Source: an uncultured Salinimicrobium sp.
GTDB taxonomy: Bacteria > Bacteroidota > Bacteroidia > Flavobacteriales > Flavobacteriaceae
DNA length: 6,388 nucleotides
Assembly: GCA_946887025.1 (NCBI GenBank)
Contig: CAMPJY010000136.1
Span: 1 to 6,388, forward strand
Reading direction: 5' to 3'
Part shown: positions 5,496 to 6,388 of the stretch, in pieces
How positions within the stretch are numbered: the stretch's first letter is position 1
How the letters are laid out: each line of letters starts with the position of its first letter
Made by a program: the position numbers and the translations under genes
Notes under the pieces: model-generated
What the model was told of the DNA's origin: nothing
The model's input: the letters and a program-made list of their open reading frames with translations, nothing else
Databases searched by the model: none

Positions 5496-6299
5496 ATGAA
5501 AGTACTGGTGATCGGCGTAGGTAACATGGGAATGACCTACGCGGAAGGCATGGCTGCCTCTCCCCTTCTCGATGGAAGGAAACTGATGGTTTATGATATT
5601 TCCACTGAAAAGATGAGCCTCCTGAGGGGGATGAAGATCTTTGATGTGTATGAAAGCCTCGAGGCCTGTCTCCCCCAGGCGGAGCTGATATTCCTGGTGG
5701 TAAAGCCGTATCAATGTCCGGAACTTTTCAAGACCATAAAGCCGCTTCTGAAGCCGGAACAACTGGTTATTTCCCTGATGGCGGGAGTCAGCATCAAAAG
5801 CATTCAGGAGGGGCTGGGAATCTGCAAAGTGGTCCGTACCATGCCCAATCTCCCTGCACAGGTGGGGAAAGGTATTACCACCTATACTGAAGCTCAGGAA
5901 GTGACGAAAGAGGAATTAGCCAAGGTGAGGGAGCTATTGAATACCACGGGGAAATCCATCAAGGTGGAGAATGAGACCTTCATTGACGCCTCCACCGGAA
6001 TTTCGGGCAGCGGCCCTGCCTATGTGTTCTATTTTATGCAATCCATGATCGAGGCAGCCCTGAGGATGGGATTCTCTGAACAGGATTCCAGGTTGCTGGT
6101 AAGTCAGACTTTTGAGGGAGCCGTAGCGCTTTTCAACAACCATGACCTCTCTCCCGAGACCTGGATGGAACGCGTGGCTTCCAAAGGAGGAACCACCCGC
6201 GCCGCCCTTGATCATCTGGAACAGCATCAGGTAAAGGAATCCATTATGGATGCTGCTCAGGCCGCCTTTCAAAGGGCGGTGGAATTGGGAAAAGAGTAG
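5496..6299 (+). CDS. proC: Pyrroline-5-carboxylate reductase, copy 2 (tandem paralogue)
   Basis: This is a second full-length ProC of the same length (267 aa) as the upstream copy. Aligned without gaps the two agree at about 192 of 267 positions (about 72%, counted by hand). All family motifs are kept: GVGNMG at 7-12 (Ala8 of copy 1 replaced by Val), VRTMPNLPAQVGKG, ASTGISGSGPAYVFYF and ERVASKGGTTRAAL. It should therefore also reduce pyrroline-5-carboxylate to proline. Differences cluster at residues 41-50, 61-90 and 211-219, outside the catalytic core, and may alter cofactor preference, regulation or oligomer contacts. The ATG at 5496 matches the start of copy 1; an in-frame GTG at 5487 would add only three residues and is less likely. 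The intact frame and mostly conservative changes argue against a decaying duplicate. A related imine reductase role cannot be excluded. Confidence 0.94.
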   Translation: MKVLVIGVGNMGMTYAEGMAASPLLDGRKLMVYDISTEKMSLLRGMKIFDVYESLEACLPQAELIFLVVKPYQCPELFKTIKPLLKPEQLVISLMAGVSIKSIQEGLGICKVVRTMPNLPAQVGKGITTYTEAQEVTKEELAKVRELLNTTGKSIKVENETFIDASTGISGSGPAYVFYFMQSMIEAALRMGFSEQDSRLLVSQTFEGAVALFNNHDLSPETWMERVASKGGTTRAALDHLEQHQVKESIMDAAQAAFQRAVELGKE

Positions 6300-6339
6300 A
6301 ATTCTCCGGAGCAGGTAGGAATCAAATTGTAGCCAAAAA

Positions 6340-6376
6340 AGAGTCAAATCAAACTCCCTTTAGAGTCAAATAAGGG
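6340..6376. repeat. Short direct repeat and hairpin near the right edge
   Basis: AGAGTCAAAT occurs at 6340-6349 and 6362-6371, a 22-bp period of about two DNA turns, which could suit a regulator binding one face of the helix. The second copy is the loop of a weak hairpin, CCCTT (6356-6360) with AAGGG (6372-6376). GGGTTTAACCC (6374-6384) is an overlapping competing palindrome. No gene is visible after the second proC stop at 6299, and these may be control sites of a gene beyond the edge or chance. Confidence 0.3.
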
Positions 6377-6388
6377 TTTAACCCCTAG

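Noticed and set aside
5934..6347. Minus-strand 137-codon frame over the second proC
   Set aside because: It is antisense to a confidently identified ProC domain and has no motif of its own.

Overview
The window looks like chromosomal DNA of a member of the Flavobacteriaceae (phylum Bacteroidota). The evidence is AT-rich spacers between moderately GC-rich genes, starts without clear Shine-Dalgarno sequences, candidate promoters of the Bacteroidota type (TTG ... TAnnTTTG), lipoprotein and Ala-X-Ala|Gln signal peptides, and spacers holding the AAATTCC/GGAATTT type of repeat. The genus cannot be fixed from the sequence alone.

Layout, left to right. (1) 1-426, minus: the N-terminal 142 codons of a secreted TPR-like protein cut by the window edge. 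(2) 566-1339, plus: exonuclease III family AP endonuclease (xth), divergent from the first gene. (3) 1448-1828, plus: a small lipoprotein with a duplicated HG-x-PGH-x-C motif, probably with its own promoter, ended by a strong rho-independent terminator (1853-1893). (4) 1927-2460, plus: a stand-alone HD hydrolase resembling the hydrolase half of RelA/SpoT and small alarmone hydrolases. (5) 2487-2626: a 140-bp imperfect palindrome with 18/19 matching ends and four internal hairpins, in the gap between convergent genes. (6) 2676-4226, minus: an exported M28 zinc peptidase of the carboxypeptidase Q type, with a good promoter at 4257-4291. (7) 4227-4581: a gene-free divergent spacer with an AAATTCC/GGAATTT inverted repeat and a leader hairpin. 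(8) 4582-5385 and 5496-6299, plus: two tandem genes for pyrroline-5-carboxylate reductase (proC), both 267 aa and about 72% identical by hand count. (9) 6300-6388: gene-free tail with short direct and inverted repeats.

The genes do not form one obvious pathway. They look like independent housekeeping or stress units: DNA repair, alarmone or nucleotide hydrolysis, exported peptide breakdown and proline synthesis. Proline released by the peptidase and proline made by the reductases could both feed the proline pool, but that is only a loose inference. I see no phage, insertion sequence, CRISPR, RNA gene or defence system. The most interesting points are the palindromic element, the repeat lipoprotein of unknown function and the proC tandem duplication.
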